DNA from: an uncultured Bryobacterales bacterium
GTDB taxonomy: Bacteria > Acidobacteriota > Terriglobia > Bryobacterales > Bryobacteraceae
Length of the DNA stretch: 11,660 nt
Direction: 5' to 3'
NCBI GenBank assembly: GCA_937859895.1
Contig: CALMAV010000349.1
Location: forward strand, 1,028-12,687
The position numbers and the translations under genes are program-made. The stretch's first letter is position 1. Each line of letters opens with the position of its first letter. Positions 1 to 7,729 of this stretch are shown one piece after another. The notes under the pieces were generated by a model. It was given only the letters and a program-made list of their open reading frames with translations. It made no database searches and was not told where the DNA came from.

Positions 1-728
1 GCACCGGCTCCGAGCGTGTTGAGGACGAACTGCATCAGCATCTGCCAATTGCCCGTATCGCGCGTCTTGATCGCGACAGCGCCAGCGGCAAAGGCGCATT
101 CGAACATATTCTGCAAACGTTTCGTAACGGCGAAATCGACATTCTAGTTGGCACGCAGATGATAGCCAAAGGCCATGATATTCCGAATGTCACGCTAGTC
201 GGCATTGTGCTGGCCGACATCGGTCTGAGCATGCCTGATTTCCGCGCCGCCGAACGCAGCTTTCAACTGCTTACGCAGGCAGCCGGTCGTGCAGGACGTG
301 GCGACATGCGCGGTCGCGTGGTCATCCAAACCTTGAACCCTGATCACTATGCCGTTCGCCTTGCTGCCGACCAGGATTACGAAGCCTTCTACAAAAAGGA
401 GTTGGAGTTTCGGAAGTGGATGCGATACCCACCATTTGCCGTTATGGCGAATGTGCTGGTCCGAGCCTCACACCAGGAAGACGCGTTGCGTATGGCCACT
501 GAACTCGGCTACTTGCTGAACCCTCCGGTGCAAGGCCTGCGCGTAATGGGTCCCGCCGAAGCACCGGTACTAAGAGTTAAAAGTGAGTTTCGTTACCAAA
601 TTTTGCTGAAGGCTTCCGGCCGCCAAATTCTGCGTGACGCTCTCGGGCGCTTGCGCGAGTACGCCGAAGCCAATCGGTGGGGCGCTACCTCGCTGGTCAT
701 CGATGTGGACCCTATCAGTCTGATGTGA
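1..728 (+). CDS. priA: Primosomal protein N' (PriA helicase), C-terminal part, 5' truncated
   Basis: PriA is the cytoplasmic 3'-to-5' DNA helicase that reloads the replisome at stalled forks. The window starts inside the gene: the frame is open from base 3 and gives about 241 residues, whereas the family is usually 700-830. The visible part is the end of the second RecA-like helicase domain plus the C-terminal domain. Clear PriA hallmarks are GTQMIAKGHDIPNVTLVG (bases 150-203, motif V region), the segment PDFRAAERSFQLLTQ, and AAGRAGRG (motif VI with the arginine finger). The end, VIDVDPISLM, matches the usual PriA terminus, so the 3' end is intact. The ATG at 159 is internal, because conserved helicase sequence continues upstream of it. 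The zinc-binding cysteine cluster lies mostly before the window and cannot be judged. A tRNA gene follows 35 bases later. The family call is certain; only the start is missing. Confidence 0.96.
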   Translation, partial: TGSERVEDELHQHLPIARIARLDRDSASGKGAFEHILQTFRNGEIDILVGTQMIAKGHDIPNVTLVGIVLADIGLSMPDFRAAERSFQLLTQAAGRAGRGDMRGRVVIQTLNPDHYAVRLAADQDYEAFYKKELEFRKWMRYPPFAVMANVLVRASHQEDALRMATELGYLLNPPVQGLRVMGPAEAPVLRVKSEFRYQILLKASGRQILRDALGRLREYAEANRWGATSLVIDVDPISLM

Positions 729-763
729 GCCTTGCCCACCCGATGGTAAACTGTAGGAATTAC

Positions 764-841
764 GGCGGTCATAGCTCAGCTGGTAGTAGCGCCAGATTGT
801 GATTCTGGATGTCGTGGGTTCAAATCCCACTGGCCGCCCCA
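764..841 (+). tRNA. tRNA-His (anticodon GTG)
   Basis: The cloverleaf can be folded by eye. The acceptor arm is 765-771 with 831-837. The extra G-1 typical of tRNA-His is encoded at 764 and faces C73 at 838, and CCA is encoded at 839-841. The anticodon stem CCAGA/TCTGG (792-796/804-808) encloses loop TTGTGAT with anticodon GTG at 799-801. The variable loop is ATGTC. The T-stem GTGGG/CCCAC (814-818/826-830) encloses TTCAAAT. The D-arm is unusual: where GGTAGAGC is normal it reads GGTAGTAGC, so T787 is one extra base, forming either a bulge or a C-T mismatch in the D-stem. No terminator is seen after it, and a protein gene probably begins 31 bases downstream. Confidence 0.96.
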
Positions 842-872
842 AATCTCAAAGCTACGCTAGATTTTAACTCAC

Positions 873-1682
873 CTGAAGCTACTGCTCACTCTGTCGCTCG
901 CGTATGCTACGGCCTGCTTCGCGGTACCACCTGATAATCCGGATTTGTCTTCCGGCTATTCGCAGATGTACAACTTGCAGTTTGGAGCGGCTCACAAGAC
1001 GTTTCAAGCTTACGAGCAGGCTCACCCCACTGACGCCTTAGGCCCGGTTTCTGATGCGGCTGCTTACTTGTTCAGCGAGTTTCACCGGCTTGGAATTCTC
1101 CAATCTCAGTTCCTCACCAACAACCAGGAGTTCCTTGGTTCCCGCCCTAAGGAGGATCCTGAGATTGCGCAAAAGTTTGAGGCAGACCTAAGCCACACCG
1201 ACACTCTAGCTGCGGCGGCTCTGAAGGTTTCGCCCCTCGATCCGAATGCCTTACTCGCGCAGGTGATGCGCCTGGGCTTGCATGCCGATTACCTGGCGCT
1301 CATCCAAAAGCGTGAACTCGCAGCTTTAGGCGAGATCAAGCAGGGTGTCGCAATTGCTGATCGCCTGTTGGCCGCTCACCCCGACTATCACGATGCCTAC
1401 ATTGCTGTGGGAGTCGAGAACTACCTGCTGAGCCAAAAGCCGGCCCCGGTGCGTTGGTTACTGCGGGCCACGGGCGCTAAGACCAACCTCGAAGAAGGCC
1501 TTGAGCAACTCCGTAAAACCGCGACGGACGGGCGGTTTCTTGCGCCTTACGCAAAGGTTCTGCTTGCCATTGCTGCCCTGCGCGCGGGCAATACGGGCGA
1601 GGCTAAACAGTTGCTTACCTTCCTTGCCGAACATTATCCCGGCAACATTCTCTATCGCAACGAACTCGCAAAGCTACCCTGA
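873..1682 (+). CDS. Exported TPR-like helical-repeat protein, hypothetical; probable CTG start
   Basis: This is a protein of about 269 residues that I recognise only as a tetratricopeptide-like protein of a type common in Acidobacteriota; its function is unknown. From the CTG at 873 the product begins MKLLLTLSLAYATACFA, a good signal peptide with probable cleavage after residue 17. It is followed by helical-repeat sequence: GYSQMYNLQFGAAHKTF near residues 29-45, a middle block around LDPNALLAQVMRLG, and a TPR-like C-terminus with AALRAGNTGEAKQLL. The frame is open from 861, but it has no ATG, GTG or TTG before the TTG at 945. A conventional caller would start there (245 residues) and lose the signal peptide. 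No convincing Shine-Dalgarno sequence precedes 873. The hydrolase gene starts 46 bases after the stop in the same direction, which suggests an operon. ATT at 861 is an alternative start. The reading frame is confident, the start is not. Confidence 0.8.
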   Translation: MKLLLTLSLAYATACFAVPPDNPDLSSGYSQMYNLQFGAAHKTFQAYEQAHPTDALGPVSDAAAYLFSEFHRLGILQSQFLTNNQEFLGSRPKEDPEIAQKFEADLSHTDTLAAAALKVSPLDPNALLAQVMRLGLHADYLALIQKRELAALGEIKQGVAIADRLLAAHPDYHDAYIAVGVENYLLSQKPAPVRWLLRATGAKTNLEEGLEQLRKTATDGRFLAPYAKVLLAIAALRAGNTGEAKQLLTFLAEHYPGNILYRNELAKLP

Positions 1683-1715
1683 GCTACGGCTACCCGCAAC
1701 GCAGTGTGATTCCAT

Positions 1716-1720
1716 AAGGG
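1716..1720 (+). promoter_or_regulatory. Ribosome binding site of the debranching-like hydrolase
   Basis: AAGGG lies 8 bases before the ATG at 1729 but only 2 bases before the in-frame ATG at 1723. The spacing favours 1729 as the start. Translation from 1729 also gives a compact signal peptide directly at the N-terminus. Confidence 0.6.
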
Positions 1721-1728
1721 CAATGCGT

Positions 1729-4185
1729 ATGCGGAAGCAGGTTGTTTCCTTTCTCCTTGCTGCAACTTGTTTTGGTGCCGAACTGGCGCCCTTGGCCAAA
1801 TTCACAGAGACCCAGTCTGGACTGCAAATTGTTGCGCCTTGCGTCCCACGGCAGCCCTGGACTGTTGCCGGAGAACACGGCGCTCTCTTTGGCCGCCAGA
1901 ACGGAAAGTTCGAAGCATGGCAGTGGCCAGTTAAGTTGTTCAGCAACTTTGCAATTCGCGCAGAACTGGCCGATTATCCGGTCCCAATTGACGTCAATGC
2001 TATTGCCGCTGAGATCAAGGTCACCCCTGCTGAGACGACGATCACTTACTCTCATCCCGATTTTACGATTTGTCAGCACATGTTTGCTCCGCGCGGCCAA
2101 GCACCCGTTCCTGCGGGAAGCGCCGTCGTGTTTGAAATTAGCTCTGCCCGCCCACTTGAGATAACCTTTTCTTTCACGCCGGAGATGCTTCGGATGTGGC
2201 CAGCTCCAAACTCTGGCAGACCGAACGGTGAATGGGTGAAAGATGCCAACTCCGGAGCCTACATTCTGCATACCGATGACCCTAAGTTTTCAGCCGTCGT
2301 CGGCATGCCGGGTACTCGCCCCGGCATCATGGTTCCGTACCAGGAGCATCCCCAGACCTTCCCGCTCGAACTCAAACTATCTTTTGACCCTAAGCGCGAC
2401 AGCGGTAAAGAGTATCCACTGCTGATGGCTCTCGGCAGTACCGAACCGGCGCTGACCCAACTGGCGGCAATCAACTCTGCCGTGCCTTCGCTCTACCGGG
2501 ACACACACAGCGACTACAGCCAACTACAGGCACGTACGCTCTCGATTGAAACACCCGATTCACGCCTGAATGAAGCGCTGCGCTGGGCTGAAGTCTCAAT
2601 TGATCAGGCGCAAGTGAAGTACCAAGACGAAACAGGTTTGGTAGCCGGCTACTACGAATCGGCCGACTCGGCCCGCCCTGGTTATGCCTGGTTCTTCGGT
2701 CGCGATACCCTCTGGTCTACTTACGCCATCAACAGCTACGGCGACTTCGCCCTTACCCGCCGTGCGCTCGATTTCATCATTAAACGCCAGCGGGAAGACG
2801 GCAAGATCATGCACGAGTTTTCGCAGTCTGCTGAAGCTCTCGATTGGAAGTCCACTCCGTACTTCTATGCGGCCGCCGATGCCGCGCCTCTGCTGGTGAT
2901 GGCTATGGGCGACTACGTTCGGACCAGTGGAGACGTTGAATACCTGCGGAGCAATTGGGAGGCGGTCAAAAAAGCTTATAACTTCACGCGAGCTCACGAG
3001 TCAGCCGACGGTGTTTTCAATAATACGCAAGGCACCGGATGGGTGGAATCCTGGCCGCAGGGCATGCCGTATCAAGAGATTTATCTTGCGGCGCTTGACG
3101 TGCAATCCTCGCGCGCTATGTCGACCCTAGCTAGCGCGATGGGCGACAAGTCTCTTGCCGCAACGGCTCGCTCGAAAGCAGATGCGATTGCCGCAAGGAT
3201 CGAGTCCGAATACTATGAGCCAGCGTCCAAGTTCTATGCATTCAGCCTCAATAAGAACGGCGCGAAGGATAGCACCGCTAGCATTTACCCCTCCGTTGCC
3301 TGGTGGGATGGAACGTTCTCTCTCGCTTCCTCCGGCCCCATGTTGACCCGTTGGGCTTCCCCGGAGTTTTCTGCGGACTGGGGTACGCGCGATATCAGCA
3401 ACAAAATGCCGTTTTACGACCCAATCAGCTATCACCAAGGATCCATTTGGCCGCTCTTTACGGGCTGGACCTCGGTTGCCGAGTATCGTGCCGGCCGTTC
3501 GCTCTCCGGTTACGCGCACCTAATGCAGAACGTGAATCTTACTTGGGCGCAGGATCTGGGCGCTGTGACCGAACTACTCTCGGGCGATTACTTCCAGCCA
3601 CTCGGGCGTAGCAGCTCCCACCAGCTGTGGTCGTCAGCCATGGTGATTTCGCCCATACTGCGTGGACTATTCGGTCTAAGCTGGGACGCACCGGCTCGCA
3701 CGCTTCGAGTTGCACCGCACCTGCCAGCAAACTGGGACAGTGCCCGAATTCAGAATGTCCCTCTTGGCTCCGCGCGAATCGACCTGCAATTCCGCCGCCA
3801 GGGCGATACCCTCATCATCGACGGCCACAGTCAAAACGATACGTCATTCTGCCTTCAAAGCCAGACGGCTGATTCTAAGGCTTGTCACAGCAGCAAAAGT
3901 CAGACATTGCGAATCGCGCTCCCACCTGTTGAGGTTGCCGTTCCAGTGAACCTTCCCGAGCAAGGGGCTACCACTTCACAACTAAAAGTCATCGATCAGT
4001 CCTACACCGATCGGCAGGCGTCTTTTACGTTCGAGGCTGAAGGAGGGCGGAACTACCTGCTACCTTTGCGACTGAATCGCGCTGGAATCACTACTAGCGA
4101 CGCCTTCATTAGCGGCGGACTCCTTCATTTACAAATGCAGAATGGCGCTAGTTTCCAGAAAAAGACCGTTGTTTTCTCCTGGTAG
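1729..4185 (+). CDS. Secreted glycoside hydrolase, amylo-alpha-1,6-glucosidase/glycogen-debranching-like (alpha/alpha)6 barrel
   Basis: This 818-residue exported protein starts MRKQVVSFLLAATCFGA, a signal peptide with probable cleavage after residue 17. Residues of roughly 18-270 look like a beta-sandwich domain. Residues of about 285-660 form the alpha-helical barrel, and the remainder is again beta-rich. The barrel carries GYAWFFGRDTLW (318-329, with D326), which resembles the WGRDT block of debranching enzymes. SYHQGSIWP (567-575) parallels the YHNGTVWP block. AQDLGAVTELLSGD (607-620, with E615) lies where the barrel families keep a catalytic carboxylate. D326 and E615 are candidate catalytic residues by pattern only. 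Such enzymes hydrolyse alpha-glucosidic bonds, but a signal peptide on a debranching-like enzyme suggests an extracytoplasmic oligosaccharide rather than stored glycogen. It lies between the TPR gene and the TonB receptor, all co-directional with short gaps. Alternatives are GH63 or another family of similar fold. The open frame extends upstream to 1501, but that part overlaps the TPR gene. Confidence 0.82.
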   Translation: MRKQVVSFLLAATCFGAELAPLAKFTETQSGLQIVAPCVPRQPWTVAGEHGALFGRQNGKFEAWQWPVKLFSNFAIRAELADYPVPIDVNAIAAEIKVTPAETTITYSHPDFTICQHMFAPRGQAPVPAGSAVVFEISSARPLEITFSFTPEMLRMWPAPNSGRPNGEWVKDANSGAYILHTDDPKFSAVVGMPGTRPGIMVPYQEHPQTFPLELKLSFDPKRDSGKEYPLLMALGSTEPALTQLAAINSAVPSLYRDTHSDYSQLQARTLSIETPDSRLNEALRWAEVSIDQAQVKYQDETGLVAGYYESADSARPGYAWFFGRDTLWSTYAINSYGDFALTRRALDFIIKRQREDGKIMHEFSQSAEALDWKSTPYFYAAADAAPLLVMAMGDYVRTSGDVEYLRSNWEAVKKAYNFTRAHESADGVFNNTQGTGWVESWPQGMPYQEIYLAALDVQSSRAMSTLASAMGDKSLAATARSKADAIAARIESEYYEPASKFYAFSLNKNGAKDSTASIYPSVAWWDGTFSLASSGPMLTRWASPEFSADWGTRDISNKMPFYDPISYHQGSIWPLFTGWTSVAEYRAGRSLSGYAHLMQNVNLTWAQDLGAVTELLSGDYFQPLGRSSSHQLWSSAMVISPILRGLFGLSWDAPARTLRVAPHLPANWDSARIQNVPLGSARIDLQFRRQGDTLIIDGHSQNDTSFCLQSQTADSKACHSSKSQTLRIALPPVEVAVPVNLPEQGATTSQLKVIDQSYTDRQASFTFEAEGGRNYLLPLRLNRAGITTSDAFISGGLLHLQMQNGASFQKKTVVFSW

Positions 4186-4203
4186 ACGATTTGAGTTAGA
4201 TAC

Positions 4204-4256
4204 TATCCCCTATTGGGGTTACACAGGTCTGGTAGCAAAATCACAATAAGGGGTAT
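4204..4256 (+). promoter_or_regulatory. Leader of the TonB receptor gene: Shine-Dalgarno plus inverted repeat able to sequester it
   Basis: The receptor's ribosome binding site AAGGGG (4248-4253) is 8 bases before its ATG. Upstream, CCCCTATTG (4207-4215) is complementary to CAATAAGGGG (4244-4253) over nine pairs with one bulged A, which would cover the ribosome binding site. The same CCCC can instead pair with GGGG at 4215-4218 in a small hairpin with loop TATT. The two pairings are mutually exclusive. Read as DNA, the two copies form an inverted repeat of about 12 bases, which could equally be an operator. The Shine-Dalgarno assignment is firm; the switch or operator role is inference. There is no U-tract, so it is not a terminator. 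Confidence 0.45.
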
Positions 4257-4261
4257 TTTCT

Positions 4262-7200
4262 ATGCGTCGAACACTTTGTCGTGTTTGTGCGCCCATGACA
4301 CTCGTGTGTTTATGGGCAGTACTTACGCTTAATCTTTTGGGACAGGCCACTAGTGGCACCGTTATTGGTACCGTGCAGGATGCTTCCGGTGCGGCTGTTC
4401 AAAACGCTAAGGTCACCATCACTGATGTTGGAACCAACATCACTCATGAAACGACAACCAACGAGTCTGGTAATTATACTCAGACTCAACTTACGCCAGG
4501 TACTTACTCAGTAGCTGTTGAAGTAAGTGGGTTTAAGAGGTTTACCCAGCAGAATGTTGCTGTGAACGTTGCACAATCTTCTCGCGTAGATGCGACCCTA
4601 CAACTTGGCCAGGCATCGCAGGAGGTAACCGTCAGTAGCGCGCCCCCTGCCTTGGAAACAGATCGTGCTGAGGTTCAGACACAATTGAGTGCTCAGCAGG
4701 TCTCCTCACTTCCGGTGTTGAATCGTAATTTTACAAATCTCGCCTTACTTACTCCAGGTTCAGTGATCAACACATACCAGCACGCTCCGAGCGAGAATCC
4801 ACAGCAGTCAACCCTGGTCAATACAAATGGCCAGGCATTTGCCGGTACGAACTATCAGCTCGACGGTATGAATAACAACGACGCTGTCCTTGGTATTACC
4901 ATGGTGAACCCGCCCGTAGACTCGGTTGGACAATTCACCGCGTCGACCAGCAACTACGATGCCGAGTACCACGCCACAGGCGCAGTCATTAACGTTGAAA
5001 CGAAGTCCGGCACTAACCAATTTCATGGAAGCGCCTTCGAGTTTCTCCAGAATAATATCTTCCAGGCGCGTGATCCTTTCACTCAGGGGCTACACGATCC
5101 AGGTACGCCAGCACCGGCCAACCGTGGCATTCCTCCACTCCGCTGGAATCAATTTGGTGGATCCATCGGCGGCCCAATTAAAAAGGACAAACTGTTTTTC
5201 TTTGGCGACTATCAAGGAACACAGCGGCGCATTGGTGCTTCGGAAACGTTGCGTATTCCTACCGCTGCCGAGCGCAACGGCGATCTAAGCGATCTGAATA
5301 CAACTATCTACAATCCCGCAACTGGCAACCCGGATGGCAGCGGTCGCCAGCCATTTGTCAATAATCAAGTTCCTGTAGCTGCGCCTATTCGTAACTTACT
5401 CAGTCTGCTTCCACTGCCGAATCTCAATCCCGCCCTTGCAGCAGCTAATAACTTTAGCGCCAGCACCGTTGAGAATTACAATACAAACCAGTTCGATATT
5501 CGTGGTGACTATTACGCAACTGAAAAGCTTCGCTTCTTCGGGCGTTATAACTATCTAAAGTCAAATATCAACGCACCTGGCCCCCTTGGGCTGTATGGCG
5601 GACCAGCCTTCAACTCGCTCGGCTTTTCCGGTCTCTCTAATGCCCTAAATCAAAATGCGGTTGGCGCGGCTACGTATACGATTAACCCAACCTTGGTTGC
5701 CGACTTTCGCGTTGGCTTTTCGCAGTACCATGTGATGGTCAGTGCACCGGACCAAACACAACAGCTGGCCAATACGATTGGTATCCCTGGACTTAACCTC
5801 CCTGGTCGTCCAGACACAAACGGCTTGCCGCAATTTCAGATCAACGGCCCTGGCGGTATTAGTAGCAGCGGTGGTAATAACAATGTTGGTATCGGATATA
5901 GCTGTAACTGTCCTCTAGACGAACGCGAAACGGTTTTCGATTACACCAGTAACTGGAACAAGATTGCCGGGAATCATACGATCCGCTTCGGTGGGACATA
6001 TGAGCACGCCGGCAACTTGCGCCTTGCTAGTGACAATCATCGATCCGGCGTATACAGCTTCAACAACTCGGTGACTTCCAGCAATGGTGCTACTAACGCG
6101 GGTGGTTTAGGTCTAGCCTCGTTCCTGCTGGGCTTGCCGTCGCAATTCCAGCGCTTCGGCACGGTTTCGACCAACCAGGAAGATCGTCAGGAGCGGATGT
6201 TCTACTTCCTCCAGGACACATGGCGCATCACGCCTAAGTTGACGGTTACTTATGGCGTGCGTTGGGATACCTGGTTCCCTGACTATTCTCTGAACGCTAG
6301 GCAGGGTGGGCGCTACGACGTTTCTACGAATCTTATTTACATTGCAGGTGTCGGCGGAAACTCCAAGTCCGGCAACTCGCAGACACAGTGGCATAACATT
6401 TCGCCACGTATCGGCATTGCTTACTCACCTGATGCTAAGACAGTGGTCCGCGTCGGGTACGGGCGCGGTTACTCGCAAGGTACGTTCGGTTGGACGTTCA
6501 ATAACATCGCGAATACCTATCCAACCTTCGCGAATCAGAACATCACTTCTACTTCGCCTTATGCTGCCGTGTTTCCCATCACTACGGCGCCGCCTCCAAT
6601 CAGCTATCCGGCAGTTCCCGCGAATGGCCGGCTTCTTTTGCCAGATGGCATTAGTGTCGCTTACACTCCGGCTAACTTAAAGCTGCCTTACGTCGACCAG
6701 TACAGCTTGACAGTCGAACGCGAGATTGCTCCGCAACTCAATCTTTCGGTTGGTTATGTGGGCAACGTGGGACGTAATCTCAACGGTGGCTACAACCTGA
6801 ATGCTGCCCTTCCGGGACCGGGTTCCAACGCCAATGCTCGTCGGCCACTCTATGCGGCTTATGGACTGACTCAAAGCATCTTTGACAAGTGCGACTGCAC
6901 CAGCAGCAACTACAATGCACTCCAGACCCAGGTCACCAAGCGCTTCTCGCAGGCCTACTCTCTGTTAGGCAACTTTACATGGCAAAAAGCGCTTGACTAC
7001 GCACAGCTGAGTGGCTTGCCTACCAATCAGTACAACGCTCGGTCAGATTACGGTCCTGCTGACTTTGACCGCGAGTATGTCTTAACCATTGCCCATACGC
7101 TTGAACTTCCGTTTGGTCCGGGCAGAGCATTTATGCGCAACTCCAGCGGCGTTGTCCGTGCGCTGGTAGCAAATTGGGCATTTCGCGGCATTACGTCCTA

Positions 7201-7624
7201 CTCTTCCGGACTACCTTTCTCGCCTAGTCTCAGCAGCCAAGGTAACCTGAACTCCCCTGACCAGACTTCGCGCCCCCAACTGATTGGCGATCCAACTGCG
7301 GGCATCAATCAAAACCGCAACCAGTGGTTTAATCCCGCTGCTTACACTGTCAATCCGCTATATACTTTTGGAAACGCAGGCCGTAACTCTTTACGCGGTC
7401 CAAACTACTTCGAAGCCGATTGGTCGGTCTCCAAAGCCTTCACGTTCCGTGAGCGCGTTGGACTCGAGTTCCGTTGGGAAGTCTTCAACGCTTTCAACCG
7501 GACGAACTTGGCTCTCCCAAATACCACGGTAGACTCCTCGGCTGCTGGCCTTATCCAGGATATTCAGCTTGGACCTACCAACGGCATGCGCAATATGCAG
7601 TTCGGCGCACACATCACGTTCTAA
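4262..7624 (+). CDS. TonB-dependent receptor, Oar-like, with N-terminal carboxypeptidase-regulatory-like domain
   Basis: This 1120-residue outer-membrane receptor belongs to the large acidobacterial Oar/carboxypeptidase-regulatory-like family, proposed to import glycans or other large substrates using TonB energy. The signal peptide spans about residues 1-28 (basic MRRTLCR, then a hydrophobic run ending NLLGQ). Residues of about 31-112 form the regulatory-like beta-sandwich, with GTVQDASGAAVQNAKVTITD, the TTTNESGNYTQTQLTPGTY block and VEVSGFK. The plug follows (around 130-250, with LPVLNRNF, YQLDGMNNND and GAVINVETKSGTNQFHGSAFEF). The beta-barrel runs to the C-terminus, which ends MQFGAHITF with the terminal phenylalanine expected for insertion by the BAM machinery. 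I see no obvious TonB box. The mature chain appears to contain only four cysteines, in CNC (548-550) and CDC (877-879). The start is supported by AAGGGG 8 bases upstream. It lies 76 bases after the hydrolase gene and ends at a strong terminator. The substrate is not readable from sequence; the neighbours suggest an alpha-glucoside or trehalose-containing compound. Confidence 0.94.
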   Translation: MRRTLCRVCAPMTLVCLWAVLTLNLLGQATSGTVIGTVQDASGAAVQNAKVTITDVGTNITHETTTNESGNYTQTQLTPGTYSVAVEVSGFKRFTQQNVAVNVAQSSRVDATLQLGQASQEVTVSSAPPALETDRAEVQTQLSAQQVSSLPVLNRNFTNLALLTPGSVINTYQHAPSENPQQSTLVNTNGQAFAGTNYQLDGMNNNDAVLGITMVNPPVDSVGQFTASTSNYDAEYHATGAVINVETKSGTNQFHGSAFEFLQNNIFQARDPFTQGLHDPGTPAPANRGIPPLRWNQFGGSIGGPIKKDKLFFFGDYQGTQRRIGASETLRIPTAAERNGDLSDLNTTIYNPATGNPDGSGRQPFVNNQVPVAAPIRNLLSLLPLPNLNPALAAANNFSASTVENYNTNQFDIRGDYYATEKLRFFGRYNYLKSNINAPGPLGLYGGPAFNSLGFSGLSNALNQNAVGAATYTINPTLVADFRVGFSQYHVMVSAPDQTQQLANTIGIPGLNLPGRPDTNGLPQFQINGPGGISSSGGNNNVGIGYSCNCPLDERETVFDYTSNWNKIAGNHTIRFGGTYEHAGNLRLASDNHRSGVYSFNNSVTSSNGATNAGGLGLASFLLGLPSQFQRFGTVSTNQEDRQERMFYFLQDTWRITPKLTVTYGVRWDTWFPDYSLNARQGGRYDVSTNLIYIAGVGGNSKSGNSQTQWHNISPRIGIAYSPDAKTVVRVGYGRGYSQGTFGWTFNNIANTYPTFANQNITSTSPYAAVFPITTAPPPISYPAVPANGRLLLPDGISVAYTPANLKLPYVDQYSLTVEREIAPQLNLSVGYVGNVGRNLNGGYNLNAALPGPGSNANARRPLYAAYGLTQSIFDKCDCTSSNYNALQTQVTKRFSQAYSLLGNFTWQKALDYAQLSGLPTNQYNARSDYGPADFDREYVLTIAHTLELPFGPGRAFMRNSSGVVRALVANWAFRGITSYSSGLPFSPSLSSQGNLNSPDQTSRPQLIGDPTAGINQNRNQWFNPAAYTVNPLYTFGNAGRNSLRGPNYFEADWSVSKAFTFRERVGLEFRWEVFNAFNRTNLALPNTTVDSSAAGLIQDIQLGPTNGMRNMQFGAHITF

Positions 7625-7643
7625 CGCCAAACAAACTGCAAAC

Positions 7644-7691
7644 AAAAAGCCGGGTTGCAATGCTTAACAGAGCTGGCAATCCGGCTTTTTT
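7644..7691 (+). terminator. Strong intrinsic terminator after the TonB receptor
   Basis: The stem GCCGGGTTGC (7649-7658) pairs with GCAATCCGGC (7676-7685): ten pairs with a single G-T wobble around a 17-base loop. It is flanked by AAAAA on the left and TTTTTT (7686-7691) on the right, which would lengthen the stem or serve as the U-tract. It begins 20 bases after the receptor stop and should end most transcripts from the upstream genes. The trehalase start is only 38 bases beyond it. Confidence 0.92.
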
Positions 7692-7710
7692 CGTCTACTT
7701 ATATCGTAGG

Positions 7711-7717
7711 AAAGGAG
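7711..7717 (+). promoter_or_regulatory. Ribosome binding site of trehalase
   Basis: AAAGGAG is a near-ideal Shine-Dalgarno sequence, 12 bases before the ATG at 7730, which is slightly long. It decides the start: the upstream in-frame TTG at 7655 lies inside the terminator stem and would bury the signal peptide behind 25 extra residues. Confidence 0.7.
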
Positions 7718-7729
7718 CCAACTCTGCCC

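Noticed and set aside
732..760. Promoter for tRNA-His (TTGCCC with TAGGAA)
   Set aside because: The -10-like element would start transcription inside the mature tRNA, so the match is probably chance.
906..926. Lipobox (ATAC) in the TPR protein
   Set aside because: The -3 residue is alanine rather than leucine-like, and CFA followed by VPP is a better ordinary signal-peptidase site. A lipoprotein is possible but not supported.
1501..1728. N-terminal extension of the hydrolase to TTG 1501
   Set aside because: It overlaps the end of the TPR gene, reads as non-conserved basic sequence and would bury the signal peptide that starts at 1729.
1690..2271. 193-residue open frame on the minus strand
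   Set aside because: It is an antisense shadow of the hydrolase gene, with arginine/serine-rich composition and no recognisable motif.
3127..3519. 130-residue minus-strand open frame
   Set aside because: It lies entirely antisense to the conserved barrel region of the hydrolase and shows no start signal or family resemblance.
4207..4218. CCCC-TATT-GGGG hairpin as a terminator of the hydrolase gene
   Set aside because: The stem has only four pairs and no U-tract follows.
7655..7729. N-terminal extension of trehalase to TTG 7655
   Set aside because: The codon sits in the terminator stem, while a good AAAGGAG and a signal peptide support ATG 7730.
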